Shown here piece by piece: positions 60,580 to 64,000 of a stretch of DNA of 64,000 nucleotides. Under the pieces are notes generated by a model. It worked only from the letters and a program-made list of their open reading frames with translations, searched no databases and was not told where the DNA came from. A program made the position numbers and the translations under genes. Origin of the DNA: Adiantum capillus-veneris (taxonomy: Eukaryota > Streptophyta > Polypodiopsida > Polypodiales > Pteridaceae). The stretch covers positions 127,679,018 through 127,743,017 of the forward strand of contig CM043968.1 in the NCBI GenBank assembly GCA_014529385.2, in the 5' to 3' direction. Positions within the stretch are counted from its first letter, which is position 1; every line of letters begins with the position of its first letter.

Positions 60580-61560
60580 TGGGTGTCCCATTATTAAATT
60601 AAGTCTTTAATTAGTTTAAGTTCTTTTATAAGTTAGCATTGCATCCATAAGAAGGATAAATTGGCTGAAAACGGAAGGTAACTTCCAACGTGCATTTTGT
60701 TTATAATGTAGGAAAGAATTCTTTGGGTTAAAACTGGTTGAAATAGGAAAGAAATGTTTGACCATCCTTAAGACAGCTTGTCTAAAGACACCTCCGACTC
60801 CTTAGTATAAATTGATGATAATGATTGGCTCTAGCCATGGATAAGTCGGTTACCCCCATGAACAATGAGTTTCTACTCCGTGTCATGTCTTGATGTTTCT
60901 ACATAAGTTAGGATACTGTTTTTATCATAGGGGAGCCGCCCGGTTGTATGGGCAACTGGTTTGGTGTATGGGCACCCGGAACCTTGGGCGGGGGTTTATC
61001 CACTCCGGATTTGAATAAGGAATGGGTGCCATTTTTTCACCCTTAGGTGGTCTTGAGACAAGAAGAGTACTGGTCATGGTTATTATGGACAATGTTTTGA
61101 TTGACAATACCATGTCTTAAGTTTAAAGATGTCTGTTTTCTAAAAGAATGCTTTCAATGTTGTCTTTAATAATTGATTGAAGGATTTTCCCACTTGGTAA
61201 GCACTTTGGACACGTCTTTTACGCCCATGCACAAAACCTGCTATTTTTTGTCGAGATTGCTTGCATTGAACTTTCTGGGCAAAACGAGCATGCCACTTCG
61301 AAACACTTGACATTTGTACATTCCTAAAGCAAATTAGACATTATTTAATGTGTTCAAACATGCAGCGGTTCCACGTCCCTGGCCTCGCCTGCCTGGCAAG
61401 GTATGTACACGCCGACAACCATGGCATTCGTTTTCGCATATATCACACTATGTACAATATAGCATTTGGTCCCACATAACAAAAGCATTGAGAGCGAGGT
61501 AGATATTGTAGTTTCACATTATGAACCTACCACGGCACGACAACGAGAGAGAAACGGACT
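60580..61560. other. Gene-free spacer
   Basis: A GC-richer patch at 60,930-61,020 repeats TATGGGCA twice (GTTGTATGGGCAACTGG, GTGTATGGGCACCCGG). No gene seen. Confidence 0.4.
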
Positions 61561-61564
61561 GAAT

Positions 61565-62557
61565 AATAAGAAAGTATAGAGTACGCAGAGTAGATAGATA
61601 AAATAGAGAATCTGTATGGATGCAAGATAATTATTACAAGAAGAGCATAGCTTGTTTCAAAACCTCCCCAACACCATCGAGCTATCTCAATCTCAATCAC
61701 ACTCTCACTCTCAATCACAATCCCAATCTCAACCTTTAGACGGAATCGACAATCATCTGGGTCGCAACAAGATCACAATCTCAATCTAATACCACCTTGC
61801 ACATATACCTTTTCACTTTGTTGAGTAGATATCACATTGGTTTCTTCAACATCTACAAAATAGCCAAAACAACATACTTGTGCAACCCATTCAACATGAT
61901 AATAAAATTAGAAAACATAATTTTGTACCATCATAAAAGAGTACGATCATTTCTTGGTTGGATCAAACAAAAGAGGTATTACCTGTGTATATCTGTTTGT
62001 AAGCTAACCTTTGGTGCTTGTAGACTATCTTGTTGCTGCTTGCAATTTGTTTTTTATCATAACTTTGTCATAAAAACTCAAAATATAGATTCCATGTACT
62101 CAAAACGATGCAAATAGGTATGGTCTACAAGGCCATGAAGGTAGAATTTTAAAAAACCTCTTCATTTGTCTGAAAACACAAATTTTTAGGTCGCGACTAA
62201 AAAAAAGCTATTTTTAGGTCTCCACAACTTTTTCAACTTTTTTAAGTTTGCCCATGTATTTTAAGCTAAAACACATAAAAAACAAAATGTTGATATTAAT
62301 AAAAAACATCAATTTTTAACTACTTTTTTATTATATTATTTATAAGCAGACTATCTTCTATTCATTAATCTAAATATTAAATATATCTTTAGTGCATTAT
62401 TTAAAACTAAGATAATATATTTTCTCTCTCAATATCTTTAATCCATACTCTCTATCTAATTGACTATTCAACAATATTTTAAATCGTGCTCAACAAATGA
62501 TGTGGCCTCTTACATTCTTTTCGACTTTAAGAATTTTCATAAATATGTCATATTACA
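61565..62557 (-). repeat. Copy 2 of the 1-kb direct repeat, probable 5' LTR of the outer gypsy element
   Basis: Collinear with 37,740-38,791 but diverged by perhaps 10-15 percent with small indels. It ends (plus) ATTACA where copy 1 ends AGTACA. If both are LTRs, the enclosing gypsy element spans about 24.8 kb because of later insertions. Confidence 0.55.
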
Positions 62558-64000
62558 TATAATGTCCAACAATATGATGGACAAGGCAAAACCCTTCTCT
62601 AAAGGTGATAAGTGAAAAGGACAGAGGTGCACAACAAACTATTAGCCCCAAGGTGGTCTAGCTTGAGGCTGGGTACCACATGGTGGAGCTGGTGCAAAAG
62701 TGCAATAGAGCAACAAAGGTACTAGAATGGGGGAAAGTAACCAAATACTTCTAGAATTACGTCTTGCACTAGTCCCCTTGGTTGCCTAAATTTTCTTGTG
62801 TATTTTTGAACCCTTATTGGAGAGAAATTTCCAGAAAGATGAAAACTAAAGGACTACAATAGTTGATCGACTTCTGTGACAAAAACAACAAGTGTTGGAA
62901 ATCCTCTTATCAGCTTGCTACCTAGTTTCAACTCAATGGCACTAAGAGGCTACTTGTCAATAGAGCTGTATAACTAAGTTGCATTATACATTATACAAAA
63001 ACATATAATACATCATACACGAGTGTATTTTGCATGACCTCATATTATACGGACGTATTATACGGTGCCAAGTTAGCAAAAACGGGCAACCAATTTTTTT
63101 CCTAGTTTTTCGATCAAAAAATACTTTGGACAAAGTATTTTTTGATTGAAGAATATATTGATTAAAAAAAAGTATATATAGCGGCAGTGCGCCTGTTGAG
63201 ACTAGTATTCATCACAAAAGGTATTCCGTGTCAATAGTAGACTAAAAAAATAAAAAAATATATTAGTCAAAAATTATTGAAATTTAAAACACTTGTAAAA
63301 TATTTTGATTAAAATCAATTTAACGTTTTTTTAAAATTTGATTGATACTTTTTGTTAGGCTCAAATTATGTAAGCTTTGTATGTTGTGTAGAGCTCAAAC
63401 TCTCACTCGTACAAGGTCTTTATTTTTTAGGAGTCACTTGCTACGTGCTCAGTTTACTGCATGTGGAAATGAATTAGTGATATAATTTAGAGATTGCGGT
63501 TGTGTGCAAAGTGTACTCTTACATGATGTTAATTATCATTCTGCAAAATATAATAAAATAGACGTCAGTTTTATTAAGGTAGGTTCAATTTTGACGTTGT
63601 CAAGAAGTAGGCGGTCTTGCCAGGAAGGCACTGGGCCTCTTGCTGTGAGAGTTTGTGAGGAAGCTCAAGGGTTATGAGAAAGAGCTAAGATGTAGATAAC
63701 ATAGCTTCTAGAGCTAAAGAAGAAATGTAGCCAAAGAATCCGCTCACTTTTCCTTACAAACACACACGTGATGGAGAGAACTCATGAAAGATAGTCAGAA
63801 CAAAACAAAAATGAAAACATCAAGACTACGATCATATCGTATCATGGGTAGGATAAAAGGGTTAATGGATGAGTTAATGATATTTAATCTTTGTTGTCCA
63901 AATAAGCTACGGATTGCTCTTTGGAAGTGTAGCTTTGTGCTTACTATAATGTATATGTTTTGTCTAGCGATGGGGATTAGTTGTGAGTACAAATCCTCTT
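62558..64000. other. Gene-free right edge
   Basis: AT-rich DNA with short palindromic AT runs, such as TTTTTTGATTGAAGAATAT near 63,135. No coding, RNA or element signal that I can support. Confidence 0.4.

Overview
The window looks like nuclear DNA of a land plant with a large, repeat-rich genome. The evidence is the mix of Ty1/copia, Ty3/gypsy and LINE fragments, spliced minus-strand genes with GT/AG introns, long CT/GA and CA microsatellites, and no dense operon-like coding. A seed-free vascular plant such as a fern is my guess from the style of the gag and transposase-like proteins; this is inference only. No conserved housekeeping gene is seen.

Region 1 (1-25,650) is the most interesting. 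Four arrays of a short motif, read GGTCCACCACTTGTCCAA or its complement, surround and interrupt a small gene set. The minus-strand genes are a ParB-like domain followed by a beta-class DNA-methyltransferase-like domain (8,082-10,778), a SET-domain protein (4,975-5,531, with a likely first exon at 8,127-8,154 inside the 3' end of its neighbour) and an FCP1/HAD-type phosphatase-like protein (3,134-4,318). The plus-strand gene (22,420-25,645) is a long, frameshifted transposase-like protein with Cys clusters and a conserved D/E-rich core. The leftmost array (1-2,160) is inverted relative to all the others. I infer one very large, decayed DNA-transposon-like element carrying its own chromatin/DNA-modification cargo. 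Its left end lies outside the window, and its right end would lie at about 25.7-26.2 kb.

Region 2 (25,650-37,700) is mostly degenerate. It holds a broken protein-kinase gene (26,224-27,544, minus), a short unknown gene (29,334-29,872, minus), an LTR with an initiator-Met-type primer site (30,796-about 31,020, minus), a gypsy pol scrap (31,035-31,265), a foldback palindrome of about 545 bp (35,611-36,155) and a LINE reverse-transcriptase remnant (36,400-37,660).

Region 3 (37,700-62,560) is a stack of nested retroelements. Two diverged direct repeats of about 1 kb (37,740-38,791 and 61,565-62,557) may be the LTRs of an outer gypsy element whose decayed pol lies at 38,800-40,386. A 5'-truncated copia pol (40,613-41,893) sits within it. 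A host ORF (43,801-44,517) is interrupted by a 12.2 kb LTR element (44,518-56,683, LTRs of 2.6-2.75 kb) and resumes in frame at 56,684. That element's gag is itself interrupted by a 3.2 kb gag-only copia element (48,975-52,208) with a perfect 5-bp target duplication. Neither nested element encodes a recognisable reverse transcriptase or integrase, so both look non-autonomous. A satellite with a unit of about 150 bp fills the putative 3.3 kb intron of the host gene.

Most ORFs carry frameshifts, and the 12.2 kb element's in-frame stops are all TAG or TGA. This fits decay by deamination of methylated CHG and CG sites, though assembly indels could explain some frameshifts. 62,560-64,000 shows nothing I can name.
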